Source: JBASEY01 sp049652745 (GTDB lineage Bacteria; CSSED10-310). Taken from it: 40,388 nucleotides of DNA. Below are positions 16,792 to 25,675 of this stretch, in pieces. The stretch's first letter is position 1. Each line of letters opens with the position of its first letter. The stretch is taken from contig JBASEY010000045.1 of assembly GCA_049652745.1 (NCBI GenBank), forward strand, positions 1-40,388, read 5' to 3'. Below the pieces are notes generated by a model, which did not search any database, was not told the origin of the DNA, and was given only the letters and a program-made list of their open reading frames with translations. The position numbers and the translations under genes are program-made.

Positions 16792-16868
16792 AAATTCAAG
16801 CTGTATTTCTGAGTTAATGCATGGAAAATTAAACATGAAATTTACCCAAGTTCTTCCTTCTTCTATTA

Positions 16869-19466
16869 TTATTCTTTACTTAAGGTACCTTGACTAGGTA
16901 AACCCTCATTTTCCGGTGAGTTTAAACAGTCATAAATTTTTATAAGTTTTTTATAAACTTCACGGAGTTGGATATCAAAAGTGGGTGAGTTGGGATCAAT
17001 TCTCTTTAGGGCCCTTACCAGTTCTTCAAATATTTCTTTTAGATCATCATAAAGACCTCTGGCTTCGGCCTCCTGCTTAAATTTCTCGAGCATCATTGTT
17101 GCCTTCAGCAGTTCTTCTTCCGGGCTTGGAGGCTTTGTTTCTGTTGGCGGCGTAATTGGTGTATTTAATCTTTCCAAATCGTCAAGCAATTTGTCCAATT
17201 TTGCATTCGAATCCTTCCATACTGCATCATTCTCAGTTTCATATGCTTTTTCTGCTTCGATACAAATTGAAGAAAGCCGGTTTTCATACCCGTCTTTTTT
17301 TAATTCCGGTTTTGTGTTGGTCAAATTCTTGATCAGATTATTGATTTCATACACCTTATTATCGTAAAGCGATTTTGCAGGATTCGGGCTCCATCTTTTT
17401 CCGAGTTGATTTATTAAATTTTCAATTTCGTCGATTATTGATTGAATTTTAGCAGTATCCGGATTCGGGCTCTTGAACAGCTCCATACATTCAGCTATTA
17501 GATCCTTTATGCGCTTACCGTATCTCATCAACTGTCCCGGTAATGCACTTCCCCAAACATCTTCTTGTATCTCAATCAATTTCTCAAATTTACGGCGCAG
17601 TTCATCGCTTGTCATTGCTTGGATTATCGGGATTTGAATGACTGTGGTTGCTTCTATTCCAAGAGCTGGAATATAAGCGCGCCCATGAATTTCAAAGTTT
17701 TCTTTGATCGTGACGTCTACTTCCACCTTGCTTCCGATTGGCAGGGTTTTAGGAACATTGGTAATCAAAATTGCGCCCAATGTATTATTTTCTTCTAATA
17801 TACGGACTTGGATTTTCCCACATGCATCAGCGGTCACTGCGGGGATATGCGCTGTAAACGGCAAAATAGCGCCTTCAGGAGCAAAAATTTCTTTACCTTC
17901 GACCCATTCTATGCTGAGTGGTTTTGAAAGTACGGGTTGTATTCCCCCGCTTCCAAGAGCTGTTCCAGGAAGAGGTTGAAGGACATCACTGGTTTGCGTG
18001 ACACAGAAGCGATGGTCTTTGATTATTTTTCCCATAGGTGATTCCACTCTCAGAATAAACTCAGTTTCGGTATCAGGAGCGAGATTTATAGTTTCAAATT
18101 GAAATTTGCCGTCGTTTTGTGTCGTTCTCGTTGCCTGGTAAGAACCATCAGTAGCACGCAATATAACCTTACATCCCTGCACTTCCGGTAACTGATCACC
18201 TTTGACGATATGCCCATTAACTCGAAAATAGGGAAGATCCGTTGATGCAGGAATCGGGTCGATTTTAATATCGCCTAGATCATCCTGCACAGTGGACGAA
18301 GCCTTGGCAAGCACCGCAGCGCCTAACGAAACACATAAATCCGGGGCAATGAGTAAGGGCTTTTTCTTAAAAGTTTCTTCAAGTCTTATCTGGATCAAAG
18401 GGATTCGTGACGACCCTCCCACAAGGATTATCTCATCGATCTGATCCGATGTAATAGAAGGTTTAATCTTTTCTATTGTTTCCCGACATTTCTGGATAGT
18501 ATAAAAAACCTTTCCTTCGATCATTTTTTCGAAGTCTTCCTTAGTGATTGAAAGTTCGATAGAGACAGGATTTCCCGAATAATCAAGAATTCCCGTATCG
18601 GGCTCCTGAAACTCGTAAAAATCTTCTTTTGATAGTGCGATTTTTGCTCGTTCCGCATACACCATAAGTTTAGCCCAGATGACTCTGTCCTGCTGTTGTT
18701 TTTGGGCTTGAACCGCCGGGTCGTTTTCTTGATGTTTGAATAATGGCAGATTATACCCGTTAGCGTTCAGTTCATCCAAAATCCAGTAAGCCAATGTTTC
18801 ATCGAAATTATAACCTCCCAACATGGGGTCTCCGCCAAAAGCCTCAACTGAATCATTACTGATAACGCCTTCTTTTTTCCTTAGGATCGCGACATCAAAG
18901 GTGCCGCCGCCCAGGTCGTATATCATGATGCGGAGATCTTCTCTCGGATCGTTGACACTATACATCAATGCTGCGGCCACCGGTTCCAAAAGAATCGTTA
19001 TGGCTTTTTCATCAAAACCCGCCAGCATGGCGGCTTCTTTCGTCATTTGTTTTGCAATGAATGAAAAATAAGCTGGAACTGTGATCACGACATGATCTAC
19101 GGTCTCACCAAGCTTGTCTTCAGCCATTTTCTTCAAGTATTTGATTATTTCTGCAGATGCTTCAACTACAGATAATTCTCCCTGTTTATCCAAGCGAAAT
19201 GTTTTATTTGTCCCCATCCAGCGCTTCGCGAACATGATGGGTTCAGGTGAAAAACCTGCGCGAGCTTTTGCGGAATAGCCGACAATAAGCTCACCTTTGC
19301 TGTTTTCAGCAACAACGGAAGGTGTTATAAGGTTTTTCAGCTTATCCCGAAGGATCGAAAATCCGGGACAGCCTCTTAAAACATAAAATCCTTCCCCTGC
19401 TCTTTCTTCGGCAATACTGACGGCACTATACGTTGTTCCCAAGTCTATACCAATTGTTCTAGCCAT
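16869..19466 (-). CDS. Large Hsp70-family protein with extra beta domain and long helical tail
   Basis: The 865-residue protein carries a full Hsp70 ATPase domain (TIGIDLGTTYSAV at 4-16, YDLGGGTFDVA, ILVGGSSRIPL), about 1-385. A short lobe IIB insertion contains a Gln-rich stretch (VQAQKQQQDR). Next comes an additional small beta domain (about 408-480, with GCKVILRATDGSYQATRTTQ), reminiscent of carboxypeptidase-regulatory-like folds. A substrate-binding-like beta domain spans about 505-625 and a long helical C-terminal region about 630-850. Hsp70s are usually about 640 residues, so this one is enlarged at the substrate end. The ATG has AAAGGAGG upstream, and the promoter-like motif lies at 19513-19544. 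It appears to be a single-gene unit: intergenic gaps of about 300 and 450 bp flank it. Confidence 0.92.
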   Translation of the reverse strand: MARTIGIDLGTTYSAVSIAEERAGEGFYVLRGCPGFSILRDKLKNLITPSVVAENSKGELIVGYSAKARAGFSPEPIMFAKRWMGTNKTFRLDKQGELSVVEASAEIIKYLKKMAEDKLGETVDHVVITVPAYFSFIAKQMTKEAAMLAGFDEKAITILLEPVAAALMYSVNDPREDLRIMIYDLGGGTFDVAILRKKEGVISNDSVEAFGGDPMLGGYNFDETLAYWILDELNANGYNLPLFKHQENDPAVQAQKQQQDRVIWAKLMVYAERAKIALSKEDFYEFQEPDTGILDYSGNPVSIELSITKEDFEKMIEGKVFYTIQKCRETIEKIKPSITSDQIDEIILVGGSSRIPLIQIRLEETFKKKPLLIAPDLCVSLGAAVLAKASSTVQDDLGDIKIDPIPASTDLPYFRVNGHIVKGDQLPEVQGCKVILRATDGSYQATRTTQNDGKFQFETINLAPDTETEFILRVESPMGKIIKDHRFCVTQTSDVLQPLPGTALGSGGIQPVLSKPLSIEWVEGKEIFAPEGAILPFTAHIPAVTADACGKIQVRILEENNTLGAILITNVPKTLPIGSKVEVDVTIKENFEIHGRAYIPALGIEATTVIQIPIIQAMTSDELRRKFEKLIEIQEDVWGSALPGQLMRYGKRIKDLIAECMELFKSPNPDTAKIQSIIDEIENLINQLGKRWSPNPAKSLYDNKVYEINNLIKNLTNTKPELKKDGYENRLSSICIEAEKAYETENDAVWKDSNAKLDKLLDDLERLNTPITPPTETKPPSPEEELLKATMMLEKFKQEAEARGLYDDLKEIFEELVRALKRIDPNSPTFDIQLREVYKKLIKIYDCLNSPENEGLPSQGTLSKE

Positions 19467-19512
19467 ATGAAGATACCTCCTTTAAAGTTTAAAATTTATA
19501 TATCCTGTTTTA

Positions 19513-19544
19513 AATAGACAACACGTTTACCAATCCTTTCACTC
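19513..19544 (-). promoter_or_regulatory. Promoter-like motif of the large Hsp70 gene
   Basis: On the minus strand GAGTGAAAG (19536-19544) and TCTATT (19513-19518) are separated by 18 nt measured from GTGAAA, identical to the site at 16704-16735. Transcription would start about 40 nt before the ATG. No CIRCE heat-shock operator was found. Confidence 0.55.
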
Positions 19545-19587
19545 GAATTGAATATTTTGTTCTAGAAAACTCATGAGCATATGTCAT

Positions 19588-19605
19588 GAACCCGGTGGAG
19601 GGTTC
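19588..19605. repeat. Short hairpin upstream of the large Hsp70 promoter-like motif
   Basis: GAACCC-GGTGGA-GGGTTC forms a 6-bp stem, followed on the plus strand by TTTTATT. That shape suggests a weak plus-strand terminator, but no plus-strand gene leads into it. A regulatory role is equally possible. Confidence 0.3.
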
Positions 19606-19622
19606 TTTTATTCGATATTGTT

Positions 19623-19820
19623 TCACAGGCTTAGCTCCGGCTCGGGTCTTGGTATAATGACATCGGGAAGACCTCCTTTAAAATTTTCAGCTACGTTCAG
19701 GAACCTATAAATGCCGCCGTATCTGTCTTGAATAATCCCATTTCCGGGGCAGTTGTCATCAATCCAAAATCATTTCATTTTTCCGGAAAATTGTTACCAT
19801 AGTACACTGTTCCATCTTCG
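19623..19820 (-). pseudogene. Decayed gene fragment between the large Hsp70 and GrpE-like genes
   Basis: A minus-strand frame at 19623-19769 reads protein-like for 48 codons (FWIDDNCPGNGIIQDRYGGI, ending RPEPELSL) with no start. Just upstream, in another frame, is GIEDGTVYYGNNFPEK, then a stop. A frameshift between them would join the two into one C-terminal fragment. The AAAGGAGG followed by ATG at 19663 lies inside this frame (codons for KGGLPD) and is probably coincidental. I do not recognise the family. Confidence 0.35.
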
Positions 19821-19885
19821 ATGCCTTAAATTTTCTCTAACTCATGACATTATTTTCCCCGGTGATAAATTAAAGCATTATGCTA

Positions 19886-19913
19886 GTCATTAACCCCCTT
19901 GAGAATTAATGAC
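19886..19913. terminator. Hairpin just after the GrpE-like gene
   Basis: GTCATTAA (19886-19893) and TTAATGAC (19906-19913) form a perfect 8-bp stem around a 12-nt loop, starting 7 bp beyond the stop at 19920. It marks the likely 3' end of the long transcript coming from 35551. No T-run follows, so it may only stabilise or process the RNA end. Confidence 0.4.
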
Positions 19914-19919
19914 ATAACC

Positions 19920-20438
19920 CTAATCTTCTTTTTGTGAAATCGGAATTGCTATGATGATTTTTCCCATTCTCAATATCGCGCCTCTGAACATAATAGTTGG
20001 GGTAACCACTTGTATAATATAAGGATAGTCAACATTTTCCATAGGTTGCTGCGCTATATTATTAAACAACTCCATCAATTCTTCAGTAAATGGTTCTCCT
20101 TCGGGTGATAACGTCATAATCCCCATTTTTTTTGAAAGAAGCTCCGCAAGCCTATCGGCGATTCCGGTAATTCGAGCGATAGATTTTTTTTCGCTGGGAT
20201 CGTTGCTGTCGGCATGGAATTGGTGAACAAATTTTCTGAGCTTGTGAACTTCTTCAGCGATATCGGCTAGTCCATTTTCAAGGGAAGCAAACTCAGATTC
20301 ACGTTTTTTTTGTTGTTTTTTTTGATCTTTATATGTTGTCTGCAGCGATCGCCAAACGATGCTTGCCAGGGGAGTAGAAGCCGGCATTCCGGTCAATACG
20401 TGACGCGGGGCGTCCTTAACTAGAAAACGCTCGTCCAT
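19920..20438 (-). CDS. Second GrpE-like protein
   Basis: The 172-residue product has a coiled coil at about 35-75 (KDQKKQQKKRESEFASLENG...) and a helical middle. Its C-terminus fits the GrpE beta head (PYIIQVVTPTIMFRGAILRM, then GKIIIAIP). The match to GrpE is weaker than for the protein at 13141-13974, so it is called by pattern rather than by motif. Its role would be nucleotide exchange on one of the local Hsp70s, most simply the adjacent large Hsp70. The ATG follows the upstream stop directly (TAAATG) with GAGGAGG in the end of that gene, a coupled arrangement. It is the last gene before the 450-bp gap. Confidence 0.6.
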   Translation of the reverse strand: MDERFLVKDAPRHVLTGMPASTPLASIVWRSLQTTYKDQKKQQKKRESEFASLENGLADIAEEVHKLRKFVHQFHADSNDPSEKKSIARITGIADRLAELLSKKMGIMTLSPEGEPFTEELMELFNNIAQQPMENVDYPYIIQVVTPTIMFRGAILRMGKIIIAIPISQKED

Positions 20439-20927
20439 TTAATCCTCCTCGTCAATTCCGAAAGGGGGAATAAGATCCATCTCAAGTGCGCCGAAAGATG
20501 GATCGGGTACAGGAGAGACGGATAGATATAGTTTTATTAGATCATTTAAAATAAACTGAAGACCATCCACATTACTCAAACGGGATGGCTGCCGACATTC
20601 GTTTGAAACAATTTCATCGATATCTTTCAGAAGTTTTTTGAGTTGATCCAAACGCAACCTTTCAGTTTTATGAACCAACATTTCCTCCAGGATCCTTTGT
20701 TTAGGGTCAACTAATATCTTTTCTGCGGCATTAATTTCGGGTTCTGTGACTGGATCCATACCAATCATATGTCCGCAAGGGTTCTCTCTAACCACTTTTC
20801 TGGTTTGGTTAATCAGGCTGACCATAACTCGATGCCTTGTTTCCTCCGGTGGAACTCTTGCGACTCTGAATGCCGTGCGGTAATAGGGGTTTTCGGTCAA
20901 TGGTCCTCGGTTCCAAATGTCCATCAT
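20439..20927 (-). CDS. Divergent J-like helical protein
   Basis: This 162-residue protein has the layout NPYYRTAFRVARVPPEETRH (about 13-32) followed by EINAAEKILVDPKQRILEE (about 64-82). That resembles small J-related helical domains seen beside bacterial Hsp70 and TPR genes, where a final helix carries a LxDPxxR motif. The HPD tripeptide is absent, so it would not stimulate ATPase in the classical way. A coiled, Leu-rich second half follows. It is sandwiched between the helical-repeat gene (ATGA overlap) and the GrpE-like gene (no gap), and so is probably made in step with both. The J-like call is an inference from pattern. Confidence 0.5.
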   Translation of the reverse strand: MMDIWNRGPLTENPYYRTAFRVARVPPEETRHRVMVSLINQTRKVVRENPCGHMIGMDPVTEPEINAAEKILVDPKQRILEEMLVHKTERLRLDQLKKLLKDIDEIVSNECRQPSRLSNVDGLQFILNDLIKLYLSVSPVPDPSFGALEMDLIPPFGIDEED

Positions 20928-22231
20928 AGTAAACCTCCAAAAAGATCGATTATATTTTTTTGCGTATTAAGCTTGTCAAGTTCCTTTCTCAGGTTGTTCA
21001 ATTGTTCAAGAATCTGAGACCTTGCTTCATCACCTTCAGGCTCTTCTGGAAGGATTGCTAAAGCTTCTTCAAATAGTGCAATTGTAACTACATCTACTTT
21101 GATACAGGCTCGAAGTTGGTCCCGGGGTTCAGCATCGGAATTCATAATATCTTTGACTTCCTCATGATATGCAAAAGCGTAGTATACTAAACAAGAAGAA
21201 AGAATAAATTTTATTCTAGAGTCTGAAATACCGGATGATAAAAACAATCTGCCCCATTTAATGCCCAATTCCAGAGCTTTCATGGCTGCATGGCGATCGG
21301 TGAAGTACGTTATCTGATCTTTGTTGCGTGCTAGATATAGTAATCCCTTATCTTCAGAATGACTAATTATAATATAACCGATATCCAGCAGTTCTTTTTC
21401 AGCCAAAGAATCTCTTTTCAAATCAGGATTTCTAAGCATGTTGGTGATGTGAGGGTCAGCTTCATTAACGGTATTGACGATATCATTCCATTCGTCCTGA
21501 CACGACATTTTGGATATCCACTCGTAGTATATTTCAATGCACATTCGCAATGCGGGCAGATATTCGGGAAACAATACCAGGAATCGGTTCAGAGATACTA
21601 TTGCCGAAAGATACTCACCGGCCACCTTGGCAGAAATAACCGATCCGGTCATCGCATCGAACACTTTTTGGATGAGACTTTTTTTAACTGCTGGGGCTAT
21701 GCATGCGTTTTGGACGATTTCAATATGATTGATTGCGCGTTCATGGCATTCCAGTTCGCTGTAACGGCGAACAAAAGAAACATGGATATCAAGCAAGCGC
21801 TCCAGAAGTGAATTGCGAAATTCATCAATAAACGATGGGTCTGCATTTTTGTCAATTTCATATAATTTATTTTTCTTATCGATCCAAAAATCTTTTAATC
21901 CGACCAGCAAACGCCAGTAGTAAAATGCAGCTTCCCATTCCTGTTTTGCCCTTGAATCATTTTGATTTTCAAGGTCCCATGCAAGCGCATGATGGGCGAT
22001 AGCTAGATGATGAATGACATCCGGGTCATCCGCACTATTCTGATAAGCATTGGTAAAATCCTTTATCGCTTTTTCCGTGTAAGGTAGGCACCCTCTGGAA
22101 TTTCCTTCCTCATCACGATCCTGCAGTGCATTCCAGGCGATCACTTTGTCGGATTGGAGGCGAGCTCCAGTGATTATATCCAGGGCTTTTTTAACCAGGA
22201 TTTGTATGTCCGAATCTATATTTTTAATCAA
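20924..22231 (-). CDS. Helical-repeat (TPR-like) protein
   Basis: The 435-residue, mostly alpha-helical protein has TPR-like hairpins, for example the region with YTEKAIKDFTNAYQNSADDP and HLAIAHHALAWDLENQND (about 50-95). No catalytic motif was seen. The start is TTG at 22231 (TTG ATT AAA), supported by AAGGAG 8 nt upstream. The end overlaps the next gene by four bases. It lies just after the kinase gene in the same transcription unit, suggesting a scaffold between the kinase and the chaperone genes. I do not recognise a more specific family. Confidence 0.6.
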   Translation of the reverse strand: MIKNIDSDIQILVKKALDIITGARLQSDKVIAWNALQDRDEEGNSRGCLPYTEKAIKDFTNAYQNSADDPDVIHHLAIAHHALAWDLENQNDSRAKQEWEAAFYYWRLLVGLKDFWIDKKNKLYEIDKNADPSFIDEFRNSLLERLLDIHVSFVRRYSELECHERAINHIEIVQNACIAPAVKKSLIQKVFDAMTGSVISAKVAGEYLSAIVSLNRFLVLFPEYLPALRMCIEIYYEWISKMSCQDEWNDIVNTVNEADPHITNMLRNPDLKRDSLAEKELLDIGYIIISHSEDKGLLYLARNKDQITYFTDRHAAMKALELGIKWGRLFLSSGISDSRIKFILSSCLVYYAFAYHEEVKDIMNSDAEPRDQLRACIKVDVVTIALFEEALAILPEEPEGDEARSQILEQLNNLRKELDKLNTQKNIIDLFGGLL

Positions 22232-22275
22232 CTGAAATTCTCCTTTATAATACGGCGATCCATATATTACTTCTG

Positions 22276-23631
22276 CTAATAAGCAGAATTTTTACTCTTG
22301 TTTTGTTCAAAGGTCAATGCTTCTTTTTCGAAGGTGACTGCTACAGGTGATTGAAGGTGTTTGTAATATTCGGCCATTGCCCGACAAGTGTATTTACTTT
22401 TACGTCGACGATATCCCTCACCGGCAATTTTAGCGGCTTCCATATTTTCATTATGGTCAAGAAGGAATTTGACCATTTCCAGATAGATTTCTCCCACAAT
22501 AAAAGCATCCGGAACCTGAGTTTTATCTCGATTGATATCGGAAGCTTGTTTAAGAAATAATTCATAATGCTGCCAATCATTTTTAGCCCGGCATGCAATT
22601 GCTCGTTCGTACAACAGCCGAGCTGTTTCCCAAGGTGATTTGTTTATAGACCTGGACGCGTCGTCGCCGGCTTTCGCTTTTTCCCATGCCATCAGCATTT
22701 CATAGGCGTTGTTATAAGGACGCTCGATCATTTCCAATTGCAAAGCGTTGCGAATAACTCTTGCAATTGCCGGTCTTTGTTTGATTTCTTCATTGTTTTC
22801 TAAGAGTGAGAACCGCTCATGCTTTCGAGCCGAAAAATGGATTTCGTTGAGTTCTTTTCGTTTATTTTCATCTGAACCCCTGAGGTGTGTTCCGATTATA
22901 GAAAATGGATTTTTCCCTGTCAGCATTTGGTAGAAAACAAGTCCGAGCATGTAAACATCAGTTTGAGGGGAGCATATTCCGTGCGAAAATGATTCCGGGG
23001 CCAGATAAGCGAGATCTCCGCCACTGTTAATCCATCCCATCATTTGATCTACTTCGATAGCGAGGCCGAAATCCGTAATTTTTACGATATCATCGCCTTC
23101 TTTCGATCTCACGACAAGAAAATTAGCGGGTTTTATATCACGATGGAGCATCGGCTGCTGTGTTTCAACTATTTTTGTTACGCCATAATGCATAAATGCC
23201 ACTGCTTTCAACATCTGATCAAAATAGTTGATGGCCCGGGTGAGCGGGAACGGGCCGATTTTGAGGAATTTTTCTATACTTCCACCGCTGATCAATTCCA
23301 TTACCATATAAGGGTGTCCTGCCAGAGGGCTTCCATCCGGGCACTGTCCTGCATCATGGACTGTGACGAAATGCTGCTTTAATGAGATGTCTGGGGCGAG
23401 ATCGGTCATTCGAACGATGTGTAGGGCATCGGCAAAGGCCTTGCGTGCTTCGGAGCTGGTCATGGGTCGTTTGGCGAGTTTAATCGCGACCTTGCGCAAT
23501 TCAACGCCATAGGCTTCATGGGAAGCTTTATAAACAGCTCCAAAAGCGCCTTCATCCAGGTATTTCTCTAACCTATATCGGCCTGCGATCAATTCGCCTG
23601 TCAGTGCTTTCATATTGATCGGTGTTTCCAT
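22276..23631 (-). CDS. Ser/Thr protein kinase with C-terminal helical domain
   Basis: This Hanks-type kinase carries the main active-site elements: Gly-loop GAFGAVYK at 28-35, VAIK with Lys 51, the catalytic loop HRDIKPANF at 163-171, DFG at 187-189 and APE at 211-213. The kinase domain spans about 18-300. Residues 310-451 form TPR-like helices (LLYERAIACRAKNDWQHYEL and later pairs), unlike the PASTA or membrane-anchored arrangement of many bacterial kinases. No transmembrane segment was seen, so it is cytoplasmic. It phosphorylates proteins on Ser/Thr; its substrates here are unknown. The start has AAAGGAG before the ATG. It is 49 bp downstream of the Clp-like gene. Confidence 0.95.
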   Translation of the reverse strand: METPINMKALTGELIAGRYRLEKYLDEGAFGAVYKASHEAYGVELRKVAIKLAKRPMTSSEARKAFADALHIVRMTDLAPDISLKQHFVTVHDAGQCPDGSPLAGHPYMVMELISGGSIEKFLKIGPFPLTRAINYFDQMLKAVAFMHYGVTKIVETQQPMLHRDIKPANFLVVRSKEGDDIVKITDFGLAIEVDQMMGWINSGGDLAYLAPESFSHGICSPQTDVYMLGLVFYQMLTGKNPFSIIGTHLRGSDENKRKELNEIHFSARKHERFSLLENNEEIKQRPAIARVIRNALQLEMIERPYNNAYEMLMAWEKAKAGDDASRSINKSPWETARLLYERAIACRAKNDWQHYELFLKQASDINRDKTQVPDAFIVGEIYLEMVKFLLDHNENMEAAKIAGEGYRRRKSKYTCRAMAEYYKHLQSPVAVTFEKEALTFEQNKSKNSAY

Positions 23632-23680
23632 TATGAACTCCTTTACAAATTATATATACCGCTACTCTCCTAGTAAAAAA

Positions 23681-25675
23681 TCATGCCAAGCTTACTCTAC
23701 CTATGGGTTCACCATTAGGATCATTTGGTGAAGGCTCCGCTTTCACTTTTAAATTGATCGGAGGATCAAGATTATTTCCTGATAAGAAATCGAACACTGC
23801 TGAAATTACTACAGATGAAATAAGTCTTTGCGTTGACCTGGCGCCTTCTCCTAATACTTCACAATAGGCTCCAATCAGATTCCAGATACTCGGATCCGGC
23901 TGGACATGGATTGTAGTTTTTAGATTAAGCCTATCCAATTCTCGCTTTAGCAAACGTCGAGCAATTTCTGTGTAAGATTCGGCATTGAGTTCCTCAAAAA
24001 GAATGATTTCATCAACCCTGTTCAGGAACTCTATCCGGAATTGATGTTTTTTGAATTCTTCTCGAAGTCGCTGACGGATTTTCGTGCGCCAGTTCGGATC
24101 ATTTTCTACCTGATTCCAAAGCTTGCTCAGACTTTCCGCACCAATGTTACTCGTCAAGATGACAAGGCACTGTGATCCGTCACGGACAGGCCCGGCAGGA
24201 TCATCGATTTTACCTTCATCCAGGAACCGTAAAAGAGCATCCAAAACGCGCGGATTTGCTTTTTCGACCTCATCGAATAAAACAACCGACTTGGGTTTAT
24301 CTCGCAATCCATTTGTAAGCTTTCCTTCTCCAAATCCAATATACCCAGGAGGAGCGCCAACGAAAATATTCATGCTTTCCGGAGAGTTGAACTGCCCCAT
24401 CTCAAGGAAAATCAGGTTTTCCTCCGATCCATAAATGGACCTGGCCAATTCTTTGGCCATTTCTGTTTTTCCACTTCCCGACTGACCACAAAAAAGAAAA
24501 ACTCCCGCCGGTCGACCCAGTGAAGTAAAACCATATTTTAAGCGCTGAATGTAAGGAATAATTTTATCAATGGCTTTGTCTTGTCCAACAAGTTTTCTTT
24601 GTAATCTTTCCCTGACAGTATTGGTATCAGCCAGGTTGAGTTCTTCTTCTGCATCTTCAGTATAATCATATCTCTTAATTAAGGTTAATAAGCCTGAAAC
24701 ATTTACTTTTTCATCTTCCAAAATTCTTCGAGCAGAGCTGTCTGTTTCGAGAAACGCCTGTAAAATGTGCGGCTCAGCTATTTTGTCCACATTTTTTCGG
24801 GCGGCCAACTCACCCGAAAGCAACAGGATATTTTTCAGAATAGGTTGAAAATGATCGCCATCCAAAGGCACCGAACTAATTATTTTCTTAGCTCTCATTT
24901 TTAGGTTTAATAGGAGTGCTTCCTGTATTTTTTTAGGAGTTAGATTTTGATTATAAATCCCATAATGTGTCGCGCTATTTTCACACTCAAGCAAGGCCAG
25001 AAGCAAATGCCTGGGATCAACTGTCTCATATCCCATAGATTCAGCTTCACTTCGCATCAAGTTTAGAACCTTTTTTCCGCTTTTGGAAAAAGAACTTTCA
25101 ATGACTTTTCCCATCGACTTCGTTTCACTTGGCATCAAGTCTCTACCGCTTTTAAAAGGAGATTGGTTCTCGAACACAATCAAAGGGTCAACTTTTTTTA
25201 AAGAATTCTCTATCCGTTTACACCAATAATCCAGATCAAAACCAATTAATTTGAATAAGTCTAGTACATCAGAAGTGGTATTTCGAAGCGCATTCAATAG
25301 AAGTATTGGTTCGGAAATTTTCTTTCGTCCTTCCTCGATGCAGTGAACGCGGGACTCTTCGATTGCCTTCAACGCACTCTCATGGAGATCTGTTTTTGTG
25401 ATTTGAGTGGGTGGAATAAATTCGGGAGAGGGTTTGACACAAGCTGAAAGTCCATCTTGCCATTGATCGACATTAATAGTCGATTCATCGAGGATTTCCT
25501 GAGTGAAACCTCCTTTCACCTGGGCCAAGACGATTAACAAATGAGTGCTTTCGATCTTATCGCTACTGGTCTTAACAGCAGTAACTATCAAATCATTGAG
25601 ATTATCAGTATATTTGCACATCTCAGAGTCAAAAATATTGGGATTTATTTTTCCATCTTCTGTAAAAGTATTCAT
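23681..25675 (-). CDS. Clp-type AAA+ protein with two Clp-N domains and one ATPase
   Basis: The 664-residue protein has about four Clp-N half-repeats (near 20-75, 95-160, 195-255 and 270-335), that is, two Clp-N domains. A single D2-type AAA+ module follows: Walker A GQSGSGKT at 397-404, the pore loop VGAPPGYIGFGEG, Walker B VVLFDEVEK with D468/E469, sensor LTSN at 507-510, and a C-terminal small domain. A D1 ATPase is missing, so it is a one-ring relative of ClpA/ClpB. Clp-N domains bind adaptors and substrates. The start overlaps the previous stop (ATGA), so it is coupled to the TPR-like gene. It may form mixed assemblies with the CHAT-Clp protein (inference). Confidence 0.92.
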   Translation of the reverse strand: MNTFTEDGKINPNIFDSEMCKYTDNLNDLIVTAVKTSSDKIESTHLLIVLAQVKGGFTQEILDESTINVDQWQDGLSACVKPSPEFIPPTQITKTDLHESALKAIEESRVHCIEEGRKKISEPILLLNALRNTTSDVLDLFKLIGFDLDYWCKRIENSLKKVDPLIVFENQSPFKSGRDLMPSETKSMGKVIESSFSKSGKKVLNLMRSEAESMGYETVDPRHLLLALLECENSATHYGIYNQNLTPKKIQEALLLNLKMRAKKIISSVPLDGDHFQPILKNILLLSGELAARKNVDKIAEPHILQAFLETDSSARRILEDEKVNVSGLLTLIKRYDYTEDAEEELNLADTNTVRERLQRKLVGQDKAIDKIIPYIQRLKYGFTSLGRPAGVFLFCGQSGSGKTEMAKELARSIYGSEENLIFLEMGQFNSPESMNIFVGAPPGYIGFGEGKLTNGLRDKPKSVVLFDEVEKANPRVLDALLRFLDEGKIDDPAGPVRDGSQCLVILTSNIGAESLSKLWNQVENDPNWRTKIRQRLREEFKKHQFRIEFLNRVDEIILFEELNAESYTEIARRLLKRELDRLNLKTTIHVQPDPSIWNLIGAYCEVLGEGARSTQRLISSVVISAVFDFLSGNNLDPPINLKVKAEPSPNDPNGEPIGRVSLA

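Noticed and set aside
13061..19600. CIRCE operator (TTAGCACTC-N9-GAGTGCTAA) near the Hsp70 genes.
   Set aside because: No such inverted repeat was seen; the GAGTG found there belongs to the different GAGTGAAAG motif.
19631..19663. A 10-codon ORF with a perfect AAAGGAGG and ATG, which might be a leader peptide for the Hsp70 gene.
   Set aside because: The ribosome-binding-site-like bases are codons (KGGLPD) of a longer protein-like frame of a decayed gene, so the match is probably chance.
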